Assembly: GCA_035652235.1 (NCBI GenBank)
Contig: DASREE010000022.1
Span: 1 to 64,000, forward strand
DNA: 64,000 nt
Source: PALSA-612 sp035652235
Lineage (GTDB): Bacteria; Actinomycetota; Thermoleophilia; Gaiellales; Gaiellaceae
Direction of reading: 5' to 3'
Positions 35,601 through 45,444 of this stretch are shown here, in pieces. The notes under the pieces are model-generated. The model was given only the letters and a program-made list of their open reading frames with translations. It had not been told where the DNA came from and made no database searches. Every line of letters begins with the position of its first letter. The first letter of the stretch is position 1. A program made the position numbers and the translations under genes.

Positions 35601-36668
35601 GTGAACGGCGGCTTCGACGGCAAGCCGCAGCGGCTCTGGCCGGAAGCGGAGGACGTCGTGCCGATTCTCGCCCCACGACACGGCTCCGACTTCGACTGCG
35701 GGCATGGCCGCCGCCGGACGCGACCGCCGCGCCTCACCGCCGCCGACTTCACACCCGAGCGGATGCTTCGACCGAGCGCGGAGCCCCCCGATGCAGGCTG
35801 GCGCCGTTCGCTCTACCGGCTCTCCGGCGGGCTGCTGTCGGTGCCGCCGAGCGCCGCCGAGCTGCGCAGACGTGAGCTCATCGCACAGATAAAGACGCCG
35901 ATTGTCGGCTGCCGAACGGTCGCGTTCGTCTCGCGCAAGGGTGGCGTCGGCAAGACGACCACCTGCCTGCTTGTCGGGCACAGCTTCGCCTGCCACCGGG
36001 GCGACCGGGTGATCGCGATCGACGCCAACCCGGACGCGGGCACGCTCGGTCATCGGCTCCGGCGCGAGACGGCAGAGACTCTCCCTTCACTCCTAAACGG
36101 GCGCCAGGCGGTCCGCCGCGATGCAGACGTGCGCGCCTACACCTCGCAAGCGCCGAGCCGGCTCGAGGTCGTAGCCGGCGACGAACGGGACACGGTCGAG
36201 CGTCCTCTCGGGCGCAGCGATGTCGGGCGGGCCATCTCCGTCCTCGCGCGCCACTTCAACCTGCTCTGCCTCGACACGGCAGCCGGCGTCCTCGGTTCCG
36301 CCAACCGGGGCGTGCTCGACGCGGCCGATCAGATCGTCGTTGTCTGCACGGCGAGCCTCGACACTTCCCGCGCCGCCAGCGCGACCCTCGACTGGCTGGA
36401 GCTGCACGGCCACGAAGAGCTGGCGTTCTCGGCCGTCGTCGCCCTGAACGCGATCAGAGACGAGCCGAGCGCAGTCGACCTCGACCGGATCGAAGAGCAC
36501 TTCGCCTCCCGCTGCCGCGCATGCGTCCGCATCCCCTGGGACCGCCACCTCGAGAGCGGCGCCGAGGTCGTGCCGGAGGAGCTTCGCCCCGAAACGCGGG
36601 AGGCGTACCTCGAGCTCGCCGCGGCAGTCGCACGCGGCTTCACCGACCCGACGGAAAGGAGGTTCTGA
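35601..36668 (+). CDS. ParA/MinD-like ATPase of the transfer operon
   Basis: The 355-aa protein starts at GTG 35601. A 100-residue N-terminal extension is followed by a deviant Walker A (VSRKGGVGKTTTCLLVGHS), ending with a ParA-type ATPase core (DLDRIEEHFASRC and so on). It is the first gene of the plus-strand transfer operon. Roles in placing the transfer machine or in element partitioning are both possible. The next gene starts 2 bases after its stop. Confidence 0.8.
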   Translation: MNGGFDGKPQRLWPEAEDVVPILAPRHGSDFDCGHGRRRTRPPRLTAADFTPERMLRPSAEPPDAGWRRSLYRLSGGLLSVPPSAAELRRRELIAQIKTPIVGCRTVAFVSRKGGVGKTTTCLLVGHSFACHRGDRVIAIDANPDAGTLGHRLRRETAETLPSLLNGRQAVRRDADVRAYTSQAPSRLEVVAGDERDTVERPLGRSDVGRAISVLARHFNLLCLDTAAGVLGSANRGVLDAADQIVVVCTASLDTSRAASATLDWLELHGHEELAFSAVVALNAIRDEPSAVDLDRIEEHFASRCRACVRIPWDRHLESGAEVVPEELRPETREAYLELAAAVARGFTDPTERRF

Positions 36669-36670
36669 CG

Positions 36671-36979
36671 ATGCCCTTCCTGATCGACCTGCTGCTGGGC
36701 GCAACCGGCATCGGAGGGCAGCCGGACCCCAACGGTCTGCCCGGCAGCTCGGCACTCCAGCAGCTGATCTCCGGGCTCGCTTTCTGGGCGCTGCTCGCGT
36801 CGCTCGGCGGCCTACTCATCTCCGCCGCCGTCTGGGCGCTGTCGTCCCACTCCGGCAACTACCACCACGCGACGCTCGGTCGACGGGGGACGATCATCTC
36901 CGCAGCCGCGGCCTTCCTCGTCGGCGCCGCCCCGGCGATCGTCGACTTCTTCGAGAACCTCGGCAAGACCGTGCACTGA
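36671..36979 (+). CDS. DUF6112-like small membrane protein
   Basis: The 102-aa protein has two membrane helices (LISGLAFWALLASLGGLLIS and IISAAAAFLVGAAPAIVDFF) separated by a basic loop with NYHHATLGRRG. Proteins of this size and layout are found beside TraG and VirB4 genes in actinobacterial conjugative elements and may play the VirB2/VirB3-type role. The assignment is by pattern and context. Confidence 0.6.
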   Translation: MPFLIDLLLGATGIGGQPDPNGLPGSSALQQLISGLAFWALLASLGGLLISAAVWALSSHSGNYHHATLGRRGTIISAAAAFLVGAAPAIVDFFENLGKTVH

Positions 36980-36980
36980 C

Positions 36981-37697
36981 GTGCCCGGCCGCGACGTCAA
37001 CCTCCCGCCGAGCATCGACCAGCCCCGCCCGGTCAAGCGCCTCCTCTTGTGGGCTGCCGGCTTCGCCGTGGTGTTCGCGCTCGGGATCGTGATCGGCACC
37101 AGCCTCGCCTCGCCACACTCGTCGCCCGTGGTCACAGACCGCGCGGCGCCGACGGGCGCCGCCCAAGCACCGGGCCCCCCCGCACCCGTCTCGAGTGCGC
37201 ACACGCGCACGGGCGCGGTCGCGGCGGCGGCCCGGTCCATCACCGCCTTCGCCGGCGACGTCCTGCTCGAGCCCTCGCGGCTGCGCACGCTCGTCGCGCG
37301 GATCGCTGCCAGCTCGGCAAGGGCGCAGCTGGTCGCGGCGTTCGAGGAAGCTAGCGCGCAGACGCGGGCCAAGCTCGGCGCCGACACCGTTCCCAGCCCG
37401 GTGATTCTGCTCCGCGCCGTCCCGGTCGGCTATCGGGTCGTGCGCTACTCGCCCAACAAGGCCACGGTTGCAGTCTGGTACGTCGGCATCGTCGGCAGCG
37501 GCGCCACCGTCCAGCCGCAACAGTCCTGGCGGACGCAGACCGTCGAGCTCGTCTGGGAGCACGGCGGGTGGAAGGTCAGTTCGTACGCGAGCACGGCCGG
37601 CCCCACCCCCGCGCTCTCCACCGCCGAGGCCGAGGCGCCCGGCGAGCTGTTCGCCGCCATCCCCCGCTTCGAGGAGTTCGCGGATGGCACGCGTTGA
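36981..37697 (+). CDS. VirB8/TcpC-like transfer protein
   Basis: The 238-aa protein starts at GTG 36981. It has a short cytoplasmic N-terminus, one membrane helix (LLLWAAGFAVVFALGIVIGT), a Pro/Ala/Thr linker and an NTF2-like extracellular domain (VVRYSPNKATVAVWYVGIVG, ELVWEHGGWKVSSY). This matches the VirB8/TcpC scaffold fold of type IV secretion. It overlaps the next gene by 14 bases. Confidence 0.65.
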   Translation: MPGRDVNLPPSIDQPRPVKRLLLWAAGFAVVFALGIVIGTSLASPHSSPVVTDRAAPTGAAQAPGPPAPVSSAHTRTGAVAAAARSITAFAGDVLLEPSRLRTLVARIAASSARAQLVAAFEEASAQTRAKLGADTVPSPVILLRAVPVGYRVVRYSPNKATVAVWYVGIVGSGATVQPQQSWRTQTVELVWEHGGWKVSSYASTAGPTPALSTAEAEAPGELFAAIPRFEEFADGTR

Positions 37698-39192
37698 ACG
37701 AATGCCGCTCGTCCGCGGCCTGAGCGCGGCGCTCGCGCTGCTTCTCTGCACCGTCGTTCTCGCCGGTCCGCTCGCGCCACCCGCGCACGCCCTCTCCCTC
37801 CCGAACCCGTGCGAGCTACCCGTCGTCGGCAACGTCTGCGACGCCGTCTCCGCGGCCGTTACGAGGGTCGCCCAAGAGGCGGGCGACTTCGTCATGCGCG
37901 GCGTCACCGCCTGGGTGACCAACGCCGCCGTCTGGGTGACGGGCAAGGTCGGCGAGCTCATCGACCACACCGCCAGCCCCGACCTCGGCGCCGGCTGGTT
38001 CCAGGGCGAGTACGGAACGATGGTCGCAGTCGCCGGGACGCTGGCGCTGCTGATGCTCATGCTCGCGGTGATCCAGTCCGTCATCCACCAGGACGTCGGA
38101 CTGTTGATGCGCTCCGCCTTCGGCTACCTCCCGATGGCGTTCATCCTCGCCGGCGTCGCGATCGCGGCCACCGGGCTGCTCATCGCGATCACCGACGACT
38201 TGTCCTCAGGGGTCGTCGGCGGCCTCGGCACCGCGCAGTCGTCGAATCTGCTCCAATCGGTCGGAGACGCCTACAAGAACGCGCTCGACCAGACCTCGGG
38301 CATCCCGCTCTTCGGCGTCTTCCTCGGCGCGATCATCCTCGCGATCGGCGCCTTCGTGCTCTGGCTCGAGCTCGTCATCCGCGACGCCGCGATCTACGTC
38401 TGCGTCTTCTTCCTCCCCCTCACCTTCGTGGCCATGATCTGGCCCGCGACCAGCCGCTGGGCGCGCCGGCTCGTCGAGCTGCTGATCGCAATCGTGCTCG
38501 CCAAGTTCGTCATCGTGGCAATCCTCAGCCTCGCGAGCGCCGCCCTCACGAACACGAGCCTCGTCCAAGGTGACGGCAACACCTTCGAGCGCATGATCGC
38601 GGGCTCGGCGCTGCTCGTCCTCGCAGCCTGGTCGCCCTTCGCCCTGCTCCGGCTGATCCCGATGATGGAGGTCGCCGCCGCGAGCGTCGTCAGCCAGCGC
38701 TCGACGATGTCCGCAGCGGCCGCTTCCGCCGGCATCCACAGCCCCGCCGCCTACATGCGCCAGGCGATGGACCGAAGCTCCCGGCCCTCGAGCCCGCCGG
38801 CCTACTCGACGAGCGGAGGAGCGACCTACACCCGTGCACACACCGCCAGTGAGGGAACCTCGGGCGAAGGCCCGCCCAGCGATCCTGGCGCACGTGCGCA
38901 CCGCGGCGAGACGTCCGACGCCGCGGCTGGAACGGTTCAACCGGGCGCACGCCAGCCGGGCGGGTCACCACGAAGCTCGAGACCTCGAGGCACGGCGACA
39001 GCAGCTGAGCCGCCGCCGACCGGCGGGACGCCGTCAGCGTCCCCGCCCGCCGGGCCGCGCCGACCGCCGGAGCCGCCACCGCCTCCTCCCGCGGAGCGGC
39101 CGCGAGCGCCGCAGCCGCCGCCCGCGGGGCGGCCGTGCCCTCCCGAGCCACCGCCCGATCCCCGCCCGCCCAGCGGCGGAGGTGAGACGTGA
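37684..39192 (+). CDS. VirB6/TrbL-like membrane protein of the transfer system
   Basis: The 502-aa protein has an apparent signal peptide (ALALLLCTVVLAGPLAPPAHA), about six to seven membrane helices from residue 110 to 350, and a long Pro/Ser/Arg-rich C-terminal tail (about 370-502). This is the layout of TrbL/VirB6-type channel proteins in Gram-positive conjugation systems. ATG 37684 lies inside the end of the VirB8-like gene, so the two are coupled. The next gene overlaps by 4 bases. Confidence 0.7.
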   Translation: MARVERMPLVRGLSAALALLLCTVVLAGPLAPPAHALSLPNPCELPVVGNVCDAVSAAVTRVAQEAGDFVMRGVTAWVTNAAVWVTGKVGELIDHTASPDLGAGWFQGEYGTMVAVAGTLALLMLMLAVIQSVIHQDVGLLMRSAFGYLPMAFILAGVAIAATGLLIAITDDLSSGVVGGLGTAQSSNLLQSVGDAYKNALDQTSGIPLFGVFLGAIILAIGAFVLWLELVIRDAAIYVCVFFLPLTFVAMIWPATSRWARRLVELLIAIVLAKFVIVAILSLASAALTNTSLVQGDGNTFERMIAGSALLVLAAWSPFALLRLIPMMEVAAASVVSQRSTMSAAAASAGIHSPAAYMRQAMDRSSRPSSPPAYSTSGGATYTRAHTASEGTSGEGPPSDPGARAHRGETSDAAAGTVQPGARQPGGSPRSSRPRGTATAAEPPPTGGTPSASPPAGPRRPPEPPPPPPAERPRAPQPPPAGRPCPPEPPPDPRPPSGGGET

Positions 39193-40706
39193 GCGCAACC
39201 AACTATCAGCGCTACCGCTTTGGACCGCTCGAGCGCCGCGGGCTGATCGGCTCGCTCCGACCGACCCAGGTGGTCGTGCTCGCCGCCAGCCTCGGCGGTA
39301 GCGTCATCCTGTTGCGCACGCTCTCGAGCGGCGGCGGCGTGGTCGCGGCGCTCGCGCTTTCGCTGACAGCGGTGGGGTTCTGTTTCTGGCCGATCGGCGG
39401 CCGCTCGGCGGAGGCCTGGCTTCCGATCGTCGGCCGCCACGCGGCGCGCGTTGCCCTCGGCACCGGCATGCGGCGCTCGCCTGCCCCGCAGGCCGGCACC
39501 CGGCTGGCCGCAGACGGGCGGCCGGAGGCCGTCGCGGCGCTTCCGGAGGCCGGCCGCGAGCTGGAGTTGCTCGCGGTGCCGCTCCGGGGGGAGACGGTCG
39601 GCGTGCTCAAGGACCGGCGCGCCCGCTCCTACACGGCGGTGCTGGCCGTGCGGGTCGCGTCGTTCGGGCTGCTCGACCGCTCGGAGCAGGAGGCGCGGCA
39701 GGCCGGCTGGGGCGGCGTCCTCGCCGGCCTCGCCCGGGAGGGCTCGCCAGTGAGCCGCATCCAGTGGCTCGAGCGCACCGTCCCCGCGGACGGGGACGAG
39801 GTCGGCCGCTACCTGGGCGAGGCGTGGGCGCGCGACACGGTTCCAGTCGACTCGCTCGCGATGCAGTCCTATCTGGAGCTGACGAGCAGCGCACCCGCGG
39901 TCACGCGGGATCACGAGATCTTCGTCTGCCTGCAGATCGACGCCAAGCGCGCCTGGCGGCAGATCAAGCGCAGCGGCGGCAAGCAGGGAGCAGACGCCGG
40001 CGCCTGCGCCGTCTTGCTGCGTGAGCTGGAAACGCTCGCCGAGCGCCTGGCCGCAGCCGACGTGCGCGTCGTCGGCGCTCTGCGCCCCGGCATCCTCGCG
40101 ACCGCCGTCCGCGTCGCCTTCGACCCCTGGTCGCGGCCCGGGCTGGCGCGGCTCGCCGCCGCCGACCCCGACCGGGACGGAATCGACGAGGCGGCCGCCT
40201 GGCCGCTCGGCACCGAGACGTCGTGGGCCGTCTACCGGACGGACGGGGCCTTCCACGTCACCTACTGGATCGCGAGCTGGCCGCGGATCGATGTCGGCGC
40301 CGCCTTCCTCTCCCCGCTGCTTCTGCACGCGCAGGTGGTGCGCGCGATCGCGGTCACGATCGAGCCCATCTCCCCGTTGAAGGCGATGCGGGAGGTCGAG
40401 GCCGCCCGCACCTCGGATGTCGCCGACCGCGAGCTGCGCGGGCGCATGGGCTTCATCGAGACCGCGAGGCGAAGGCGGCAAACCGAGGCGGTCGCCCGCC
40501 GCGAGGAGGAGCTCGCCGACGGGCACGCCGCCGTCCGCTTCGCCGGCTACGTCACCGTCTCCGCGCGCACGCTGGAGGAGCTCGAGCGGCACTGCTCCGA
40601 GCTCGAGCACGCCGCCCAGATGGCGCGCCTCGAGCTGCTGCGCATGTACGGGCAGCAGGAGGAGGCGTTCACCTACACGCTTCCGCTCTGCCGGGGGCTT
40701 CGGTGA
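39189..40706 (+). CDS. SCO6880-family transfer protein
   Basis: The 505-aa protein has two N-terminal membrane helices (VVVLAASLGGSVILLRTL and VVAALALSLTAVGFCFW) and a large soluble domain. Length, position directly before the VirB4-like ATPase and the PrgI-like start (RYRFGPLERRGLIGSLRPTQ) fit the SCO6880 family found in Streptomyces and related conjugative elements. It may supply the VirB3/VirB4-N part missing from the shorter downstream ATPase. It overlaps that gene by 4 bases. Confidence 0.75.
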   Translation: MSATNYQRYRFGPLERRGLIGSLRPTQVVVLAASLGGSVILLRTLSSGGGVVAALALSLTAVGFCFWPIGGRSAEAWLPIVGRHAARVALGTGMRRSPAPQAGTRLAADGRPEAVAALPEAGRELELLAVPLRGETVGVLKDRRARSYTAVLAVRVASFGLLDRSEQEARQAGWGGVLAGLAREGSPVSRIQWLERTVPADGDEVGRYLGEAWARDTVPVDSLAMQSYLELTSSAPAVTRDHEIFVCLQIDAKRAWRQIKRSGGKQGADAGACAVLLRELETLAERLAAADVRVVGALRPGILATAVRVAFDPWSRPGLARLAAADPDRDGIDEAAAWPLGTETSWAVYRTDGAFHVTYWIASWPRIDVGAAFLSPLLLHAQVVRAIAVTIEPISPLKAMREVEAARTSDVADRELRGRMGFIETARRRRQTEAVARREEELADGHAAVRFAGYVTVSARTLEELERHCSELEHAAQMARLELLRMYGQQEEAFTYTLPLCRGLR

Positions 40707-41950
40707 AGGCGAAGGGGCAGCCCGGCCACCGCGCCACCACCGCTCACCTCCAGGCCGCCTACCCGTTCGTCGCCGAGGGCGGCCTCGGCGGCCGCGGCGT
40801 CTACATCGGCCGCGACATCTACGGCGGCTCCTTCTGCTACGACCCCTGGGAGCTGTACGGCAAGGAGTTGACGAGCCCGAACGCGGTCGTGATCGGGATC
40901 GTCGGCCGGGCCAAGTCGAGCCTCGTCAAGACCTACGTCTTCCGCCAGGCCGTGTTCGGGCGGCAGGCGTGGATCGTCGACGTCAAGGGCGAATACGACG
41001 GGCTCGCCGAAGCGATGGGCGTGCGCGCGATCGCGCTCTCCCCGGGTGAGGGGCTCAGGCTCAACCCACTCACCCCGCGCGGCGGACGCGAGCGGCAGCT
41101 CAGCCTGCTCTACTCGGTCGCAGCGGCGACGCTCGAGCGGCCGCTGACCCCGGAGGAGAAGCGCGCCGGGCAAGAGGCGCTCAACATCCTCGACCGACGA
41201 GCGGAGCGCGAGCCCACCCTGCCTGCGGTCGTCGACGTGCTCCTGCACCCGCCGGCGGAGATGGCGGAGGCGCTCGCCATGGAGATCGAAGAGATCGCCG
41301 TCTGCGTCCGCCCGATGGCGTTCGCGCTCGACCAGCTCTGCAGCGGCAACCTGCGCGGCATGTTCGACGGCCCCACCACGCCCGGGCTCGACCTCGACGG
41401 GCCGCTCGTCGTCTTGAACCTGCGCGCTGTTCTGAACACGCACACATCGGCGCTCGGGATCCTGATGACCTGCGCCACCGCCTGGCTGCAGGCGATGATC
41501 GAGGCCGAGAGCGACGAGCGCAGTCAGAAGCGGATCGTCGTCGTCGACGAGGGCTGGCGGATCCTCTCCAGCATCGGCATCGGCGAATGGCTGCAGCAGT
41601 CGTTCAAGCTCTCGCGCGCCTTCGGCGTCCAGAACATCGTCGTCCTCCACCGGCTGTCCGACCTGCATGCCGCCGGGGCCGAGGGAAGCCGCGAGCTCCG
41701 CCTCGCCGAAGGGCTCCTCGCCGACGCCGAGACGAAAGTCTGCTACGCGCAGCCGCCCGACCAGCTCCCCCAGGCGCGCGAGCTCCTCGGACTGACCGAC
41801 ACCGAGGCGGAGCTGCTGCCGCAGCTTCGGCGCGGCTGGGCGCTGTGGAAGGTCGGGCAGCGCTCCTTCCTCGTCCAGCACCGGCTCTCATCGCACGAGC
41901 GTGAGCTCGTCGACACCGACGCGCGCATGCTTGTCAGGGCCGCCGCATGA
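40703..41950 (+). CDS. VirB4-like conjugation ATPase
   Basis: The 415-aa protein starts at GTG 40703. It is a RecA/HerA-like ATPase with a P-loop GIVGRAKSSLVK (about 65-76; G-x-x-G-R-A-K-S, slightly unusual), DVKGEYDGLAE in the sensor position and Walker B RIVVVDEGWRIL (near 279). It is half the size of classical VirB4, lacking the N-terminal domain that SCO6880-like proteins may provide. It energises assembly of the transfer channel. Confidence 0.82.
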   Translation: MKAKGQPGHRATTAHLQAAYPFVAEGGLGGRGVYIGRDIYGGSFCYDPWELYGKELTSPNAVVIGIVGRAKSSLVKTYVFRQAVFGRQAWIVDVKGEYDGLAEAMGVRAIALSPGEGLRLNPLTPRGGRERQLSLLYSVAAATLERPLTPEEKRAGQEALNILDRRAEREPTLPAVVDVLLHPPAEMAEALAMEIEEIAVCVRPMAFALDQLCSGNLRGMFDGPTTPGLDLDGPLVVLNLRAVLNTHTSALGILMTCATAWLQAMIEAESDERSQKRIVVVDEGWRILSSIGIGEWLQQSFKLSRAFGVQNIVVLHRLSDLHAAGAEGSRELRLAEGLLADAETKVCYAQPPDQLPQARELLGLTDTEAELLPQLRRGWALWKVGQRSFLVQHRLSSHERELVDTDARMLVRAAA

Positions 41951-43668
41951 ACAGCGAGCAGCACGTGCCACAGGCCCGCGGCGCTTCGGGGGCACAACCG
42001 CTCGAGACGCTCGCCCTTCGGCTGCTTGCGGGGCTCGTCGCCGCCGGCGCGCTGCTCTGGCTGGCCGGCGAGCTCTCCGGGCGGCTGTTCGGCGGCAACT
42101 GGCCGGAGGTGCACGCCTCGGAGATGGCGACCGTCGTGCTCCGGTTTCCCCATCACCTCGGCGACCCCGCCGCCGCCTGGCCCGATCGCGCCCGCGAGCT
42201 CGTCCCGGGGCCGGTCGCCTTCTACGGAACGCTCGCGGCGCTCCTCTTCCCGGGTCTCGCAGCCGCCGCATTGGTTCTGGTTCGGCGCGGCGCGAGACGG
42301 AGCGAAACGCAGAACGCCCGCTGGGCGCGCCGGCGCGACCTTCGCCCGCTGCACCGGCGTGCCGGCGAGACGGGCCGCCTCAGCCTCGGCCGCATCGACG
42401 GCCGGCTGGTCGCGGCCGAGCCGCGGCAGTCGGTGATCGTGATCGGGCCGACGCAGACCGGCAAGACGACCGGTTTCGCCATCCCCGCGATCCTCGAATG
42501 GCAGGGGCCGGTGGTCGCCACCTCCGTCAAGACCGACCTCCTCCGCGAGACGCTCGTTGCACGCTCGTCGTTGGCCGGCGCGAAGACGTGGATCTACGAC
42601 CCCACCGGCAGCACCGGCCTCCCGGCAGCGGGATGGACGCCGCTGATGGAGTGCCTCACCTGGCAGGGCGCCCAGCGGGTCGCCGACTGGCTCGTCCGCA
42701 CCGCCCGCCCCGCCAGATCCGGGATCGAGGGCGACGCCTTCTGGTACGCAGCGGCGGCGAAGGTCCTCGCCCCGATCCTGCTCGCCGCCGCCTGCAGCGG
42801 CGGAACGATGGCCCAGGTCGTCGAGTGGCTCGACAGCCAGGACCCCGAGCCCGTACAGCACGCCCTCGAAGCGAACAACGAGGAAGAAGCCGTCGCCGCC
42901 TACGACGCGATCTCGATGTGGGACGAGCGCACCCGCGGCAGCGTCTACGCCACCGCCCAGACCGTCCTCCTCGCCTACACCGACTCCGGCGTGCTCGCCT
43001 CCGCGATGAGCTCAGAGCTCCGCGCCGAGTACCTCCTCGACGGCGGCAGCCACACCGCCTACCTCTGCGCCCCCGCCCACGAGCAGCGCCGCCTGCAACC
43101 GCTGTTCGCGACGCTCGTCCAGGAGATCGTCGCCCACGCCTACGAGCGCTCCGCCCGCACCGGCAAGCCGCTCGACCCGCCGCTCCTGCTCGTCCTCGAC
43201 GAGTGCGCCAACATCGCGCCCCTGCGCGAGCTCGCCGCTCTCGCCGCCACCGGCGCCGGGCAGGGCATCCAGCTCGTCTCCGTTTTCCAGGACATGGCCC
43301 AGATCAACGCCGTCTACGGCGCCGACCGCGCACCGACGATCGTCTCCAACCACCGCGCCAAGGTCGTCCTCTCGGGCATCTCCGACCTGCCCACGCTCCG
43401 CTACGTCGCGCAACTGCTCGGAGACCGCGAGGTACGCCGGCAAGCGGCCACCGTCGACGCCGACGGCCGCCGCTCCACCACCGAGTCGATCGCCTACCGC
43501 GACCTCGCCCCCGAGAACCTCCTCCGCGAGATGCGGCCCGGACAGGGAATCCTCGTCTACGGCCACCTCCCGGCCGCGCGGATCGCGCTGCGACCGTGGT
43601 TCCAGGAGCGCCGGCTGCGCCGACTCGCGAGGCGACCGCCGTTCCGTACGGAGGCCGCGCTACCGTGA
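41947..43668 (+). CDS. Type IV coupling protein (VirD4/TraG)
   Basis: The 573-aa protein has two N-terminal membrane helices (about 20-50 and 95-115) and the TraG/TraD ATPase: Walker A GPTQTGKTTGF (near residue 167), Walker B LLLVLDECANIAPL (near 417) and DIGGQGI-like region GAGQGIQLVSVFQDMAQI. It links the relaxosome to the transfer channel. Overlaps with both neighbours show operon coupling. Confidence 0.9.
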   Translation: MNSEQHVPQARGASGAQPLETLALRLLAGLVAAGALLWLAGELSGRLFGGNWPEVHASEMATVVLRFPHHLGDPAAAWPDRARELVPGPVAFYGTLAALLFPGLAAAALVLVRRGARRSETQNARWARRRDLRPLHRRAGETGRLSLGRIDGRLVAAEPRQSVIVIGPTQTGKTTGFAIPAILEWQGPVVATSVKTDLLRETLVARSSLAGAKTWIYDPTGSTGLPAAGWTPLMECLTWQGAQRVADWLVRTARPARSGIEGDAFWYAAAAKVLAPILLAAACSGGTMAQVVEWLDSQDPEPVQHALEANNEEEAVAAYDAISMWDERTRGSVYATAQTVLLAYTDSGVLASAMSSELRAEYLLDGGSHTAYLCAPAHEQRRLQPLFATLVQEIVAHAYERSARTGKPLDPPLLLVLDECANIAPLRELAALAATGAGQGIQLVSVFQDMAQINAVYGADRAPTIVSNHRAKVVLSGISDLPTLRYVAQLLGDREVRRQAATVDADGRRSTTESIAYRDLAPENLLREMRPGQGILVYGHLPAARIALRPWFQERRLRRLARRPPFRTEAALP

Positions 43669-44168
43669 AGACCATGCTCGAAGACCTGAGCACGCTGCCG
43701 CCCAAGCGGCTCGAGAAACGGCTCGAGAAGCTGGCGCACGACGCGCTCCCCTGCCACGCTGTCACCGTCTTCGACGGGAACGAAGCCGACGGCCTGACCG
43801 TCGCGCTTCACGTCGACTCTCGCCGACGAGGCGACGTCGTCGACCTCGCCCGCGTCCTCGAGGACGATCCGTCCGTGAAGGCGTCCTGCGGCTGGTCGCT
43901 CCTCCCCCCGACCCGCCGACGCAGCTACTGGCGCCTCCTTCTGCGCGTCGAGTTCGAGCGGCCCGCCCACTGCCTCTTCACCGTCGGCTTCGACGTTCGC
44001 AACCACCCGAGCGAGCCGCTGCGCGCGACACTCCCCCTCCTCCTCGCCGCCAACCGCCTCGTCTTCGCCTTCGACGGCCGCCTCGACCCCGACCGGCCAC
44101 TTGCCTGGATCGCTGCACCCGTGGCGTGCGAGCCTGTCCTCGAGCTGCTCGCGGCGGTCGGCGTGTAA
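43665..44168 (+). CDS. Hypothetical protein at the end of the transfer operon
   Basis: The 167-aa protein starts at GTG 43665 (ATG 43674 is also possible) and overlaps the traG stop. It is a soluble mixed alpha/beta protein (AHDALPCHAVTVFDGNEADG, CLFTVGFDVRNH, RLVFAFDGRLDP). I recognise no family. Coupling to the coupling-protein gene suggests a role in transfer. Confidence 0.6.
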   Translation: MKTMLEDLSTLPPKRLEKRLEKLAHDALPCHAVTVFDGNEADGLTVALHVDSRRRGDVVDLARVLEDDPSVKASCGWSLLPPTRRRSYWRLLLRVEFERPAHCLFTVGFDVRNHPSEPLRATLPLLLAANRLVFAFDGRLDPDRPLAWIAAPVACEPVLELLAAVGV

Positions 44169-44279
44169 CGCCGTTCGTGTTCTCACTTCAGCTCGGCTGC
44201 GACACAACCGACATCAACAGCTGGGCGTGGCGTACAAGCACGGCGTGTCGAGGGACGACTGAAAGAGTGGTCATCGGTC

Positions 44280-45356
44280 GTGAAACGTGAGGTTCGGCTC
44301 CTCAGAGAGAAGGCGCTTGACTCGTTGGTCCTCGCCATCGAGCACTTCAACAGGCCGTATGACCGCGGTCGCACGTCGTCAGTCCTGATCCTGCTCGATC
44401 ACTCGTTCGAGATGTTGCTGAAAGCCTCGATCCTCCACCGCGGAGGTCGCATCCGTGAGCCGCGGGCGAAGCAAACGGTGGGCTTTGACGCGTGCGTCCG
44501 CAAGGCCGTGTCCGATGCGTCAGTGAAGTTCCTCTCAGAGGAGCAAGCGCTGTCGCTGCAGGCCGTGAACGCGCTGCGCGACGCTGCCCAGCATCACCTT
44601 CTCGATGTGCCAGAGCAGCAGCTCTATCTGCATGCACAAGTCGGGGTTACGCTGTTCCGAGACATCCTGGGCGCGGTGTTTGCGGAGGACCTCGCGACCT
44701 ACCTGCCGGATCGCGTGCTTCCCGTGTCGACTGAACCGCCGAAGGATCTGGCGCTCCTTGTCGAGGACGAGGTCGAGATCATCAAGAGCCTGCTGAAGCC
44801 CGGCAGCAGGAGAAGAGTAGAAGCCCGCGCCCGTCTCCGCTCGTTGGCCATCCTTGAGGCAGTGACCCGCGCCGAGCGCTCGCAGCCAAGCGACGGCGAG
44901 CTGAATCGCGTGTTGCATCAGCTGGGAGCCGGTGAGGAGTGGAAGAACATCTTTCCGGGAGTCGCATCACTTGCACTCTCGGTCGAAGGCGAGGGCATAC
45001 CAATCCAAATCCGTATCACGAAGAGGGAAGGCGTTCCGATCCAGCTCGTGCCGGAAGGGACGCCGGGTGCGACTGTCGTCGCGGTACGTCGAGTCGACGA
45101 ACTCGGCTACTACAACCTTGGCCTTCGACAGCTCGCGACGCACATGAACCTCAGCCCACCAAGAGCACTTGCCGTCGTTCGCCATCTCGGTCTTCAGGGT
45201 GACCCCGACTACTACAAGGAGTTCCGAATCGGGAGCCAGACGTTCAAGCGCTATAGCCAGAAGGCGATCGAGCGCGTGCGTGGTGAACTGCCCTCGCTTG
45301 ACCTGAATGAGGTCTGGGAACGACACGGACCCAGACGTAGAGCCCGAGCCCATTGA
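44280..45356 (+). CDS. DUF3644 protein (defence-island associated)
   Basis: The 358-aa protein starts at GTG 44280. The N-terminal domain (REKALDSLVLAIEHFNRP, LLDHSFEMLLKASIL) matches DUF3644, an all-helical HEPN-like domain often found in defence islands. ALRDAAQHHLL is an R-x4-H-like site reminiscent of HEPN RNases, but this is only a pattern. Base composition is visibly less GC-rich than the transfer operon before it, which points to separate acquisition. Its biochemical role is unknown. Confidence 0.65.
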   Translation: MKREVRLLREKALDSLVLAIEHFNRPYDRGRTSSVLILLDHSFEMLLKASILHRGGRIREPRAKQTVGFDACVRKAVSDASVKFLSEEQALSLQAVNALRDAAQHHLLDVPEQQLYLHAQVGVTLFRDILGAVFAEDLATYLPDRVLPVSTEPPKDLALLVEDEVEIIKSLLKPGSRRRVEARARLRSLAILEAVTRAERSQPSDGELNRVLHQLGAGEEWKNIFPGVASLALSVEGEGIPIQIRITKREGVPIQLVPEGTPGATVVAVRRVDELGYYNLGLRQLATHMNLSPPRALAVVRHLGLQGDPDYYKEFRIGSQTFKRYSQKAIERVRGELPSLDLNEVWERHGPRRRARAH

Positions 45357-45444
45357 GCTTCGCTCTTGATCTTTCGCCAGCGAGGGGAACTACTAGCACC
45401 AGATAGGACATGCTCCCCTTAGGCGCGAGGAGACCGGGCCCGGC

